From positions 1-24,716 of the forward strand of contig JALRGZ010000319.1 in the NCBI GenBank assembly GCA_023253295.1: a stretch of DNA of 24,716 bases, read 5' to 3'. Positions 14,800 through 23,562 of the stretch are shown piece after piece; positions within the stretch are counted from its first letter, which is position 1, and each line of letters starts with the position of its first letter. Origin of the DNA: Flavobacterium sp. (GTDB taxonomy: Bacteria > Bacteroidota > Bacteroidia > Flavobacteriales > Flavobacteriaceae). The position numbers were made by a program, and so were the translations under genes. The notes below the pieces were generated by a model that was not told the DNA's origin, did not search any database, and saw nothing but the letters and a program-made list of their open reading frames with translations.

Positions 14800-16257
14800 T
14801 TAATTGTAATTTGGATTTTGTATTGAAATTCCTTCTGCCTGTGTCATAAAAGATTGTGGTAATGGGAATAATTCATGTTTGCCTACAACAAAAGTTTTAT
14901 TATCTACTTCAAAAGCCGCTTTAGCCTGACCTGTACGAACTAAATCAAAGAAACGATCATGTTCAAAGGCTAATTCAACTCTTCTTTCTTTCCAAATTGC
15001 TATACGCACATCAGCCTCTGAGGTTGCAGTAGTGTTTGCCAAACCTGCTCTATTTCGAATTTGATTCAATAAAGGAATAGCTTCTGATGTTTTACCTAAT
15101 TCATTTAGAGCTTCAGCTTTCATCAAAATAACTTCTGCATAACGCAAATATTTAATGTTTGTATCTGATTCCCAAGCATCTGTATAAGAAGAAGAATAAG
15201 CTTTATAATTATATCTCTCATTTTCAACTGTTAATGGCACTACTCTTCCATCATATAAGGTTGTTCCTCTAAAAATAATAGTTGCATCTTTTCTAACATC
15301 TCCAGTTTCATAAGCATTTACTAAACTTTGAGATGGCGTATTAAATCCCCATCCCCAACCACCGGCACCTCGAGCACCTTGAGTTGCAGAATATCCTTCA
15401 ATTCCTTTAGCAGGAACCGAACCTACACCTTGAATTTCAAAAATTGATTCCGGACCGTTTTCTCCACTTAATTTAAACATAGAAGCATAATCAGCTACTA
15501 ATGAATAACCAGTCACACCATTGCAGTTGTCAACTACTGCTTGCCATTTCTTTTGATATAAACTAACTTTAGCTAACAAAGCATATGCTGCTCCTTTAGA
15601 CGCTCTACCAACTTCACTTGTTGTATATGCCGATTTATTTGGTAAAACTGCAATTGCATCATTCAAGTCCTTTTCAATAAATGCATAAACATCGACAGGG
15701 TCTTTACGCGTTAGTAACATTAATCGATCTGATTCAGAAGAAGGATTTGGCAAATGATCTACAATAGGCACTCCTCCGTAACATTTTACTAATGTAAAAT
15801 ACATAAAGGCTCTTAAAAATTTAGCTTCGCCAATTAATCTTTGTCTAAGACCTGCATCAGCCTGATCCAATTGAGGTATGATATTTAATGCTTGATTACA
15901 TCTGTTTATTCCTTCATAATTAGCATTGAACACCTCTTGGACAGATGGACTAGAAGCGTTATAGGTTAGAGCATCCATCAAGTTCTTATCAGTTCCCGTA
16001 TCTCCGGGAGAAGAGCCTTTATCTGCGTCATCAGAAGCTATACTACTCATACCTATCCACGAAAAAGAGGACATATTCCAATTTAAAAATTTATTGTAAA
16101 TAGCATTGACAAAACTTGTTGCTCCATCATTGTTATTAAATAATTGAACGTCATCTGTAGAAATAGATTCTGTTTGATTTACATCTAAATAATCATTCGA
16201 ACAGCTTGAAAAAATAAGCGTTGTAAGAATAAATGCAGTTATATATACTTTTTTCAT
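14800..16257 (-). CDS. susD: SusD/RagB family starch-binding-like outer-membrane lipoprotein
   Basis: This 485-residue lipoprotein (signal MKKVYITAFILTTLIFSSC, Cys19) forms the lid over the SusC channel and captures oligosaccharides at the cell surface. Family marks are the start of the mature protein CSNDYLDVNQTESIS and the tetratricopeptide-like helical parts (RLIGEAKFLRAFMYFTLVKCYGGVP, KGAAYALLAKVSLYQKKW). The C-terminal region has YLRYAEVILMKAEALNELG, IPLLNQIRNRAGL and IWKERRVELAFEHDRFFDLVRTGQA. The protein ends in the usual LFPLPQSFM...NPNYN. The gene lies five bases after susC, so the pair is translated together. The symbol marks the family; starch is not implied. Confidence 0.96.
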   Translation of the reverse strand: MKKVYITAFILTTLIFSSCSNDYLDVNQTESISTDDVQLFNNNDGATSFVNAIYNKFLNWNMSSFSWIGMSSIASDDADKGSSPGDTGTDKNLMDALTYNASSPSVQEVFNANYEGINRCNQALNIIPQLDQADAGLRQRLIGEAKFLRAFMYFTLVKCYGGVPIVDHLPNPSSESDRLMLLTRKDPVDVYAFIEKDLNDAIAVLPNKSAYTTSEVGRASKGAAYALLAKVSLYQKKWQAVVDNCNGVTGYSLVADYASMFKLSGENGPESIFEIQGVGSVPAKGIEGYSATQGARGAGGWGWGFNTPSQSLVNAYETGDVRKDATIIFRGTTLYDGRVVPLTVENERYNYKAYSSSYTDAWESDTNIKYLRYAEVILMKAEALNELGKTSEAIPLLNQIRNRAGLANTTATSEADVRIAIWKERRVELAFEHDRFFDLVRTGQAKAAFEVDNKTFVVGKHELFPLPQSFMTQAEGISIQNPNYN

Positions 16258-16262
16258 AATAA

Positions 16263-19200
16263 TTAGAATTTTAAATTAGCGCCAATAACAAATGAACGCA
16301 AGGTTGGGTATGCATCTAACTCTACTCCTTGGCTACCATAAGGATCTCCATTACCATTTAATTCAGGTGTAAAACCAGAGAATTTTTGTGTAATAAAAGG
16401 ATTAATCGCATTAAAATAAATTCTGCAATAGTTAATGAATTTGTTTTCTAATGTTGGAATTTTGTAGCCTAAAGTAATATTGTTCACTCTAAAAAAGTCT
16501 CCCGATTCTAAATAATATGTTGAAGCAACGGGAACCTGATTGAAAGCACCTGGATTTGATGCTGTTGTATTATTAGCTGTCCAAAAATCTGTTGCCAATG
16601 AGTTTTCAATATTTTCACCAGAAAAACGTTGCGCTTTTTTACCGTTATATACTTTAGCTCCAGTCGTTCCATAACCATAAACTGAAAAATCAACATTTTT
16701 ATAATTAACCCCAAGACTTAATCCAAAGTTAGATGTTGGTAAAATTGACCCCACATATTTTTTATCACTATTAGCTAATGCATCCTGTGTGACCATTGAA
16801 CCATCGGCTTTATAATATAGCATACTACCAGTTGCGGTATCAAAACCTGCATATTCATACATATAGAAACTTCCTAAAGGTTGTCCTACTGAAGTATTGT
16901 CAAGTATTTTTGTGTTTTGACCATTTCCTAATCCTCCACCAATAACTGGTGATAATGTTGCATTTTTCAAACTTTTAAGTTCATTTTTATTATTTGAAAA
17001 ATTCCCTCCAATCCAATAATTTAGATTATCGTTTATTTTATCATCCCAACGCAATGAAATTTCATACCCTTTATTAGATACTTCCCCTACATGAGCTGGT
17101 GATGCTGCACTAATTCCTGAACTAGCATAAGGTTTAGTATTCAAAATTACATTCGTAGTGGTTTTATTATACCAATCAAAAGTCCCTGACAATCTTTTTT
17201 CTAAAATTTCAAAATCCAAACCTGCAGAGGTTTCTTCAGTAATTTCCCAAGATAAACTTGGATCTATTTGAGAATTAATTGTTGTTCCGGGATACAAAAT
17301 AGAACCTCCTAAATAGGTATTATTACCGGAACTATAAGACTGACTATTTAATGGTACATTTTGATTTCCTAATTTACCCCAGCCACCTCTTAGTTTTAAT
17401 AAATTTATCTTTTCTGAATCAGCCAAGAAGTCTTCTTTTGAAACAACCCATCCTAATCCAAATGCCGGGAAAGTTCCCCATCTGTAATCTTTTGCGAAAT
17501 TTGAAGATCCATCACGTCTTAAAGTTCCTGTAATCAAATAACGGTCTTTTAATTTGTATTGAAAACGTCCAAAATAAGACAATAAACGACTTTCATTAAA
17601 AACTTCGTCTTTATAACTAGTCACATTTGCAGCATAATCAACATCTTTTAAAGACCAATAATTTGCATCATCATTTACATTTTTACGAACAATAGTTAAT
17701 TTTTCACGAGCTCCTCTTGTTGATGTTTCAGTACCTAAAGTAACTTCTACATCATGTATATCATTGAAAACTTTATTGAAAGTCAGGTAGTTTGATAAAT
17801 TCCAGTTATAAAATTGTTCCCTTCCTTTTGTCAATGTATTTACATTTCTAGTACTTGGATAAGTACTTTCTACTCTGGTAGGATCAGCGGCTAACCAAAT
17901 ATTTAGATCATCCGAATAATTATAATTTTTCCAAGTATAATACTCACCATTATACTGAGAGGTGAATTTTAAAGAATCCAAAATCTCATAGTCTAATTTT
18001 AAACCTCCTTGTAATCTAATATTACGTTGTTGTTCATTAAAAAAATCTAACTGAGCAACTGGGTTACCTACACTATTAAACTGAGAACCAACAGTACTAG
18101 CAAAACCATTTGCCCCTACAAACGGAACACCATATTGACCAGTATCAAAACGAACAGGAATAATTGGAGATTGTCTATAAGCATTTGTAAATGCAGATAA
18201 CGGCTTTGGTGTTGATTGAACAGAACTTAAACTGAAATTTTGGTTTAATATGAACTTTTTAGAAATTTTATATTCATTATTATTTCTAAAAGTTGTACGT
18301 CCATATCCTAAACCGTTCAAAATTGCTTTTTCTTCATAATTACCTAAACTAAAAAAGTAATTTACATTTTCATTAGAACCTGAAACAGAAACATTATTTT
18401 GATTGTAAGTTCCAGTTCTTGTAATTGCATCAAACCAATCTGTATTTACGGGTTGATCTTGAGAAAAAATGGTAGTTTGTAATGCACTGTTATTATAGTA
18501 TGAATATTTATTACTACCAGCCATTTTTACTTTATTTAATGGACTTCTAAATCCTGCAAAACTTTCTACTTCAACAGTAGCTGCTCCGCTTTTTCCTTTT
18601 TTAGTAGTAATAATAATTACTCCATTAGCAGCTCTTGTCCCATAAATTGCTAGTGCTGAAGCATCTTTAAGAATTTCATATGAAGTAATATCACTTGTAT
18701 TAACATTATTAATATTGTCCGTTGGCATACCGTCAACAATATATAATGGTGAACGACCTCCCAAAGCTGTACCTAACCCACGAATTACAACAGAAGGAGT
18801 ACTTCCTGGTAAATCAGAGGCTATAACCTGTACACCGGCAGCTTTCCCTTGAATTGCCTGCGATGCATTTAAAACTTTTGTTTTTGAAACTTCATCTGCT
18901 TTTATGGAAGAAATTGCTGCTGTGTTATCAATTTTCTTTCTGGCACCATAACCTATTACTACAACTTCCTTTAATATGTCTGCTGATTCCTTTAAGGTAA
19001 TCGTCATTGGTGCTTTCGTTGCAGGTATAGAAGCTGTTTCCAGTCCTATCATCGAAATTGTTAAAATTTCTCCTGCCTTAGCATTAATAGTGAAATTTCC
19101 ATCAAAATCAGTAATGGTAGATGATTTAGACTCGGCTGAAATCACATTGGCACCAGGAAGCCCCATCCCACTACTATCTACTACTTTTCCTTTTATTGCT

Positions 19201-19268
19201 TGTACCTGTCCAGACATATAAGCCGGAAGCAAAAGGAGTGCTAAAAAGCTAAAAATAAAATTTTTCAT
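16263..19268 (-). CDS. susC: SusC/RagA family TonB-dependent outer-membrane transporter
   Basis: This protein imports oligosaccharides across the outer membrane with TonB energy. An ATG at 19310 would add 14 residues (MFNLAPLTLTFINH). I prefer the ATG at 19268, which gives the signal peptide MKNFIFSFLALLLLPAYMSG and a product of 1001 residues. In order come a carboxypeptidase-regulatory-like domain (QAIKGKVVDSSGMGLPGANV, DFDGNFTINAKAGE) and the TonB-box region (ILKEVVVIGYGARKK). The plug follows, with ASQAIQGKAAGVQVI, SVVIRGLGT and SPLYIVDGMP, then EILKDASALAIYGTRAANGV. The barrel ends in LRSFVIGANLKF with a terminal Phe. It heads the operon behind a consensus promoter and a leader of about 200 nt. 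SusD follows after five bases. The substrate is inferred from downstream enzymes. Confidence 0.95.
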   Translation of the reverse strand: MKNFIFSFLALLLLPAYMSGQVQAIKGKVVDSSGMGLPGANVISAESKSSTITDFDGNFTINAKAGEILTISMIGLETASIPATKAPMTITLKESADILKEVVVIGYGARKKIDNTAAISSIKADEVSKTKVLNASQAIQGKAAGVQVIASDLPGSTPSVVIRGLGTALGGRSPLYIVDGMPTDNINNVNTSDITSYEILKDASALAIYGTRAANGVIIITTKKGKSGAATVEVESFAGFRSPLNKVKMAGSNKYSYYNNSALQTTIFSQDQPVNTDWFDAITRTGTYNQNNVSVSGSNENVNYFFSLGNYEEKAILNGLGYGRTTFRNNNEYKISKKFILNQNFSLSSVQSTPKPLSAFTNAYRQSPIIPVRFDTGQYGVPFVGANGFASTVGSQFNSVGNPVAQLDFFNEQQRNIRLQGGLKLDYEILDSLKFTSQYNGEYYTWKNYNYSDDLNIWLAADPTRVESTYPSTRNVNTLTKGREQFYNWNLSNYLTFNKVFNDIHDVEVTLGTETSTRGAREKLTIVRKNVNDDANYWSLKDVDYAANVTSYKDEVFNESRLLSYFGRFQYKLKDRYLITGTLRRDGSSNFAKDYRWGTFPAFGLGWVVSKEDFLADSEKINLLKLRGGWGKLGNQNVPLNSQSYSSGNNTYLGGSILYPGTTINSQIDPSLSWEITEETSAGLDFEILEKRLSGTFDWYNKTTTNVILNTKPYASSGISAASPAHVGEVSNKGYEISLRWDDKINDNLNYWIGGNFSNNKNELKSLKNATLSPVIGGGLGNGQNTKILDNTSVGQPLGSFYMYEYAGFDTATGSMLYYKADGSMVTQDALANSDKKYVGSILPTSNFGLSLGVNYKNVDFSVYGYGTTGAKVYNGKKAQRFSGENIENSLATDFWTANNTTASNPGAFNQVPVASTYYLESGDFFRVNNITLGYKIPTLENKFINYCRIYFNAINPFITQKFSGFTPELNGNGDPYGSQGVELDAYPTLRSFVIGANLKF

Positions 19269-19470
19269 ATGGTTAATAAATGTTAAAGTTAGTGGAGCCA
19301 AATTAAACATTTACAACCGTACAACACATCAAAACACACTACTACATAGCTACATCATTACATCAAAAAACACACTTAAACCATTAACAAACAATAGATT
19401 AACTAATAAAGAAAATTCTTTAACATTTCATTATGATGTAGTAATGATGTGTCTTAAACCGATAAAAAAA
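19269..19470 (-). promoter_or_regulatory. susC leader (about 200 nt) with repeated TGATGT/ACATCA motifs
   Basis: This gene-free stretch carries the presumed untranslated leader of the susC operon. On the + strand the hexamer ACATCA occurs at 19326, 19352 and 19360. Its complement TGATGT occurs at 19434 and 19445. Thus five copies in two facing groups lie within 125 bases. The groups can pair: CTACATCAT at 19350-19358 is the exact complement of ATGATGTAG at 19433-19441, giving a large stem with a loop of 74 bases. They could be operator sites or an RNA fold acting on susC expression; the sequence does not decide. Confidence 0.45.
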
Positions 19471-19476
19471 GGTTAG

Positions 19477-19505
19477 CAAAAATATTAAATGAATAAAAAA
19501 AACAA
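19477..19505 (-). promoter_or_regulatory. Promoter of the susC operon (TTG, 18 bases, TANNTTTG)
   Basis: On the minus strand TTG (19505-19503) is followed after 18 bases by TATTTTTG (19484-19477). This is a full match to the Bacteroidota/Flavobacterium housekeeping promoter with correct spacing. Transcription should begin near 19470. The promoter starts only eight bases after the regulator stop codon, and no terminator lies between, so readthrough from the regulator gene is also possible. Confidence 0.7.
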
Positions 19506-19512
19506 CATTTTT

Positions 19513-22254
19513 TTACATACTTAATAAAAAATTAGAAAGATTTTCCTCTTGAGACAAGGCCAACTTCTTTCTTAAACGATATCTGTGTAGTTCAACCCCT
19601 CTAAATGAAATATTCATTAGAGGTGCAATTTCCTTAGAAGAAAGGTTCATTTTTAGATAAACACATAGTTTTATATCCTTTGAAGTCAAATGTGGATATT
19701 TCTTAGACAATTTGGTAATAAACTCATTATGAATTTGATTTAAATTCGTTTCAAAAGTTTCCCATTCGTGTTTATACACTTCGTTTATTTTGATGACTTT
19801 TTTAATTTCACTTTTAAGTTTACTAAAATCCTTTTCGGATTCTAAAATGAGCTGAATTTTTTCAATCATTTCGCTTTGTTTGGCAATAGAAAGGGATTTG
19901 CCTGCAACTTCCGACGACTTAGACATAACCTCTAATTCAAGAATGTGTTTTTCATATTCCTGAATATTCAATTCATTCTCCGCCTTAAGTTCCATTTCAA
20001 GTATTTTCTTTTGATGTTTTAACTCCTCCTCTCTTAATTTCATTTTTTGAGTATAGCGCATTTTATTCCATCTGTAATAAACATAAGAAACACCAATTAT
20101 AACAAATACATAAAACAAAATCATTTCGAAAGAAAAATACCACGGGTTATCTACTTCAAAACTAAAATTGGAAATTTCATTATACTTAATCCCATTATAA
20201 TCATAAACTACAAAATTGTGACTACCACTATCTAAGTTATTCAACACAATCAATCCGTCCTTGACAGGAATGAAATCATTGGATTTATCTAACTTGTAAA
20301 AAAGATTTGGCTTCTCTACACCATATTTTCCGGTAATCACATTAATCTTCAATTCCGAATTATAACGAATATTAGAATTATCCGTCACAAAAACATCATT
20401 ATCAAAAGCCTCAATTCTTACCTCCGGCTTAAGATTAGCATCGTTTTTCAATTTAAAAGAGATAAAACCATCATCTAGATTTAATAAATAATTGCCATTA
20501 TCTTCAAAAATTTTCAAATTGCCATTGATGATTTTACCTTTATAGTACTTTTCCTGAAAAAGATTCTTTATAAATTTATTTTCAATAGCATAAACCTGAT
20601 ACAATAATCCGTCTTGAAGTATTACAAAGTGATTTTCATCAATTTTGACTATATCCGAAACATTAGAAAAATTGGTGTTAAAAAAATCATTTTTAACCAA
20701 TTTGTCCGTGATTGAATTATAGGTATACCACGAATTATTAATTAGGAAAAGAATTTCATTCCTGAATTCAAATATTTTAACTCCAAAATCATTAGCAATT
20801 TTACTTTTCTGCGTTATGTTTTGAACTTTAGTAGTTTTATATGCATCATTATAACACACTCTATACAAACCTCTGTAATTATCAGCTGCCCAAATCTCAT
20901 TCTTTTTATTTTGAGCAACATATTTAATAGGCTTTAACAAACCCGATACCATCACTTTATGATTGGATTTTTTTAAATCATCATAAATATAAATCCCACT
21001 ATAACTGGCTTGTAAATAAGTATTATTGATACTGCTTTTTACTAAATTCCAACCTCCGTTTACACTATTTAGCTTTGAAAAAATTCCGTTCTCATAAATA
21101 AAAGTACCTTCATCATGGCCTATAAAGTACTTATTATCAATTTTAGTAATATTCCATGCCTGTCCTTGTGAATTGGGAACAAATGAAAAAGTTTTTCCTT
21201 CATATCTAAAAACACCATAATTTGAGGCCATTAAATAGCCTTTATCTGATTTAACAACAGAATATACCGAACCTAAGGTACCAGAATTGTCATGGAAAAT
21301 AGAAACTGGAGAATTAACTTCGATGTGTGCAATACCATTATCTAAGCCTAACCATAAATCATTTTCTTTATCTACAGCTACACTCAAAATCGAGTTATTC
21401 ATCAATACATTATTGCGATTGATATTTTTATAGCTACCTGTAATCAAATCAAAAATAAGAACACCTTTATTAGCAGTTCCTACTACTAATTTGTTTTTGA
21501 TAAACTTGGCTACATTAATATTAGCCTCCTTTAAAATTTGATTTAGAGGATTATTCCAGGCTTTTAGAACCCCGTTTTCATCTACAAAAACTCCATTTTT
21601 CTTAGTAAAAATGTAAGTTTGGTTTTGATTTCGTTCGATAGCATGAATGATATTATTCTCAGCAAGGGACCATTTTTCTATTTTATTGAATTTAGAATCT
21701 TTCAATTCATAAATACCTCTATCCACTGATGCCACTAATAATTGCTTTCCAATCACAAAACAATAAGATGCTAAAAAGGGAATTTTTTGCCTTTTTATTG
21801 TCTTTCCATCAAACAGAAAAAGGCTATTAAAGGATTGGAAGTAGATTTTATTATTGAACTCAAAAATTTTCCAAATCTCTTCATTATCACTATCACTAAA
21901 AACATTTTTTTTATCAGAAATAGAAACATATTGCATTTTGCCATCAATCCTTGTCCAATAACCAAATTCTTTATAAGAGCCTGAATAAATTTTATTTCCT
22001 TTAACCATTATGGAGCGAATAACGGTTTTATTTGGAAGCATGTTTTTTTCCCATTTTACGCCATCATATCGCAATAAATAATGATTATTGGCAAAATACA
22101 TAGTATTGTCATTACCCTGTGCAACATTCCAGGTTTGATTATCTCCTTCATAATTGGACTTGTTATAATTTTCAACAAAAGGAAGCAGCTCTTGAGCATA
22201 AAACTGAGAGGATATAAAATAAATTAGGATTAATCGAAGAATATTTGTTTTCAA
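19513..22254 (-). CDS. One-component membrane PUL regulator: beta-propeller, Y_Y_Y domain, transmembrane helix, LuxR-type HTH
   Basis: This 913-residue protein senses a ligand outside the cytoplasmic membrane and binds DNA inside it without a kinase step. A signal peptide (about 1-21, ending FYAQ) precedes about 600 residues of propeller repeats (e.g. DKENDLWLGLDNGIAHIE, NEIWAADNYRGLYRV). Then comes a Y_Y_Y-like sandwich up to about 702 (LNNLDSGSHNFVVYDYNG). One transmembrane helix lies at about 709-726 (EMILFYVFVIIGVSYVYY) and a coiled coil at about 730-780. The C-terminal helix-turn-helix, about 855-905, includes LTSKDIKLCVYLKMNLSSKE. The layout resembles the SusR type rather than hybrid two-component systems; no H-box, ATPase or receiver domain is present. 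The start is TTG at 22254: a stop lies two codons upstream and only this codon begins the signal peptide. It lies just upstream of susC in the same direction and is its likely activator. Confidence 0.88.
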   Translation of the reverse strand: MKTNILRLILIYFISSQFYAQELLPFVENYNKSNYEGDNQTWNVAQGNDNTMYFANNHYLLRYDGVKWEKNMLPNKTVIRSIMVKGNKIYSGSYKEFGYWTRIDGKMQYVSISDKKNVFSDSDNEEIWKIFEFNNKIYFQSFNSLFLFDGKTIKRQKIPFLASYCFVIGKQLLVASVDRGIYELKDSKFNKIEKWSLAENNIIHAIERNQNQTYIFTKKNGVFVDENGVLKAWNNPLNQILKEANINVAKFIKNKLVVGTANKGVLIFDLITGSYKNINRNNVLMNNSILSVAVDKENDLWLGLDNGIAHIEVNSPVSIFHDNSGTLGSVYSVVKSDKGYLMASNYGVFRYEGKTFSFVPNSQGQAWNITKIDNKYFIGHDEGTFIYENGIFSKLNSVNGGWNLVKSSINNTYLQASYSGIYIYDDLKKSNHKVMVSGLLKPIKYVAQNKKNEIWAADNYRGLYRVCYNDAYKTTKVQNITQKSKIANDFGVKIFEFRNEILFLINNSWYTYNSITDKLVKNDFFNTNFSNVSDIVKIDENHFVILQDGLLYQVYAIENKFIKNLFQEKYYKGKIINGNLKIFEDNGNYLLNLDDGFISFKLKNDANLKPEVRIEAFDNDVFVTDNSNIRYNSELKINVITGKYGVEKPNLFYKLDKSNDFIPVKDGLIVLNNLDSGSHNFVVYDYNGIKYNEISNFSFEVDNPWYFSFEMILFYVFVIIGVSYVYYRWNKMRYTQKMKLREEELKHQKKILEMELKAENELNIQEYEKHILELEVMSKSSEVAGKSLSIAKQSEMIEKIQLILESEKDFSKLKSEIKKVIKINEVYKHEWETFETNLNQIHNEFITKLSKKYPHLTSKDIKLCVYLKMNLSSKEIAPLMNISFRGVELHRYRLRKKLALSQEENLSNFLLSM

Positions 22255-22272
22255 AATTTATGGTTTTATACC

Positions 22273-22280
22273 CAAATATA
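22273..22280 (-). promoter_or_regulatory. Candidate -7 element (TATATTTG) of the regulator gene
   Basis: TATATTTG on the minus strand matches TANNTTTG and ends 18 bases before the TTG start at 22254. It would give a leader of only about 12 bases. No TTG lies at the -33 distance, so this would be a weak or specially activated promoter. Confidence 0.4.
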
Positions 22281-22306
22281 ACTAGATTTATTTAAATGAG
22301 AAGTGT

Positions 22307-22338
22307 AAAAAAAGTTTCTCTTTTGAGAAGCTTTTTTT
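22307..22338 (-). terminator. Terminator after ackA
   Basis: An inverted repeat (22307-22320 with 22325-22338) encloses a 4-base loop. The outer part is seven A-T pairs, the inner part a G-C pair and TTCTC/GAGAA. One position is a mismatch (A opposite C) on the minus strand but a G-U pair on the plus strand. It lies 10 bases after the ackA stop codon and should end the pta-ackA message before the regulator gene. Confidence 0.7.
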
Positions 22339-22347
22339 ATACTATTC

Positions 22348-23544
22348 TTAATTTAAAATTAAATCATAGACCTGATTAGCAATTTCCAACTCCTCATTGG
22401 TTGGAACTACCAAAACTTTAGTTTTAGAATTTCCCGTATTGATTTCCCGAATTTCTTTAGAACGTATTTCATTTTTGGTTTCGTCCAATTCAATTCCAAA
22501 AAACTCCATATCCTTACAAACTGATTTTCGGATAAAAGACGAATTCTCCCCTATTCCTGCTGTAAAAACAATTGCATCTATCCCATTCATAGCTGCAGCA
22601 TAAGCACCTATGTATTTTTTAATACGATAAACATTCATATCTAAAGCTAATTTACAATTTGCATCACCTTTTTCGGCATTAGCTTCAATATCCCTTAAAT
22701 CACTATGACCAGTGATTCCAAGCATTCCGCTTTGTTTATTCAACATAGTATTGACATCGTTCAAAGAATATCCTAATGAATTCACCATATAAAAGATTAC
22801 TGCTTGATCGATATCTCCGCTTCGGGTTCCCATGACCAACCCATTTCCGGGACTGAATCCCATAGAGTGATCAATACATTTTCCATCTTTAACCGCTGTA
22901 ATACTGCAACCATTTCCTAAATGAATAGTAATAATATTTGTACAAAGACTATTCACAGATTCCAAATAATCAATAGCTTTTTCAGAAACGTATTTATGAG
23001 AAGTTCCGTGAAAACCGTAGGCTCTAATTTTATGCTCGGTTAATAAATAATTCGGAATAGCGTATTTATAAGCCACTTCAGGCATGGTTTGATGAAAAGC
23101 AGTATCAAAAACAGCAATTTGCTTAGCATTGGTAAATATCTGTTCGGCAACAATAATTCCTTCTAAATGTGCAGGATTGTGTAAAGGAGCTAAATCACAT
23201 AGCTGTCTGATTTCTTGTTTTACTTCTTCTGTAATCAATGTAGTATCTGAAAACAAACTTCCTCCATGAACTACGCGATGTCCTACAGCTTCAATCTCTG
23301 CGGTACCTTTTATAATGCCTACCTTTTCATCCATCAACAAATTGGAAATCTTTTCCAGTCCTACTTTATGATTGGGAATTGGTAAAATCTCCTCAATGGA
23401 ATCTTTATTCGTTTTATAGGTAAAATTTGAAGTGTCTAATCCGATTCTGTCAATCATACCGCTACAAATCACTTCTTGGGTTGGCATATCAATTAACTGG
23501 TATTTTATTGAGGAACTTCCTGAATTTATGATAACTATTTTCAT
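22348..23544 (-). CDS. ackA: Acetate kinase
   Basis: This cytoplasmic enzyme transfers phosphate between acetyl phosphate and ADP, giving acetate and ATP. At 398 residues it has normal length. The expected blocks are all visible: the N-terminal phosphate loop INSGSSSIKYQL, VGHRVVHGG, the catalytic FDTAFHQTMP, YGFHGTSHKYVS, ITIHLGNGCSITA, and SMGFSPGNGLVMGTRSGDIDQ. Near the C-terminus are FTAGIGENSSFIR and VVPTNEELEIA. The gene lies 18 bases after pta and forms the classical pta-ackA pair for acetate overflow or acetate activation. No promoter is seen in the gap, so it depends on the pta transcript; a terminator follows. Confidence 0.97.
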   Translation of the reverse strand: MKIVIINSGSSSIKYQLIDMPTQEVICSGMIDRIGLDTSNFTYKTNKDSIEEILPIPNHKVGLEKISNLLMDEKVGIIKGTAEIEAVGHRVVHGGSLFSDTTLITEEVKQEIRQLCDLAPLHNPAHLEGIIVAEQIFTNAKQIAVFDTAFHQTMPEVAYKYAIPNYLLTEHKIRAYGFHGTSHKYVSEKAIDYLESVNSLCTNIITIHLGNGCSITAVKDGKCIDHSMGFSPGNGLVMGTRSGDIDQAVIFYMVNSLGYSLNDVNTMLNKQSGMLGITGHSDLRDIEANAEKGDANCKLALDMNVYRIKKYIGAYAAAMNGIDAIVFTAGIGENSSFIRKSVCKDMEFFGIELDETKNEIRSKEIREINTGNSKTKVLVVPTNEELEIANQVYDLILN

Positions 23545-23562
23545 TAAATAAAAAATTAAAAA

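Noticed and set aside
19269..19310. Extended susC start at 19310 adding 14 residues
   Set aside because: The extra residues would precede an otherwise standard signal peptide beginning MKNFIFSF; the start at 19268 fits exported SusC proteins better.
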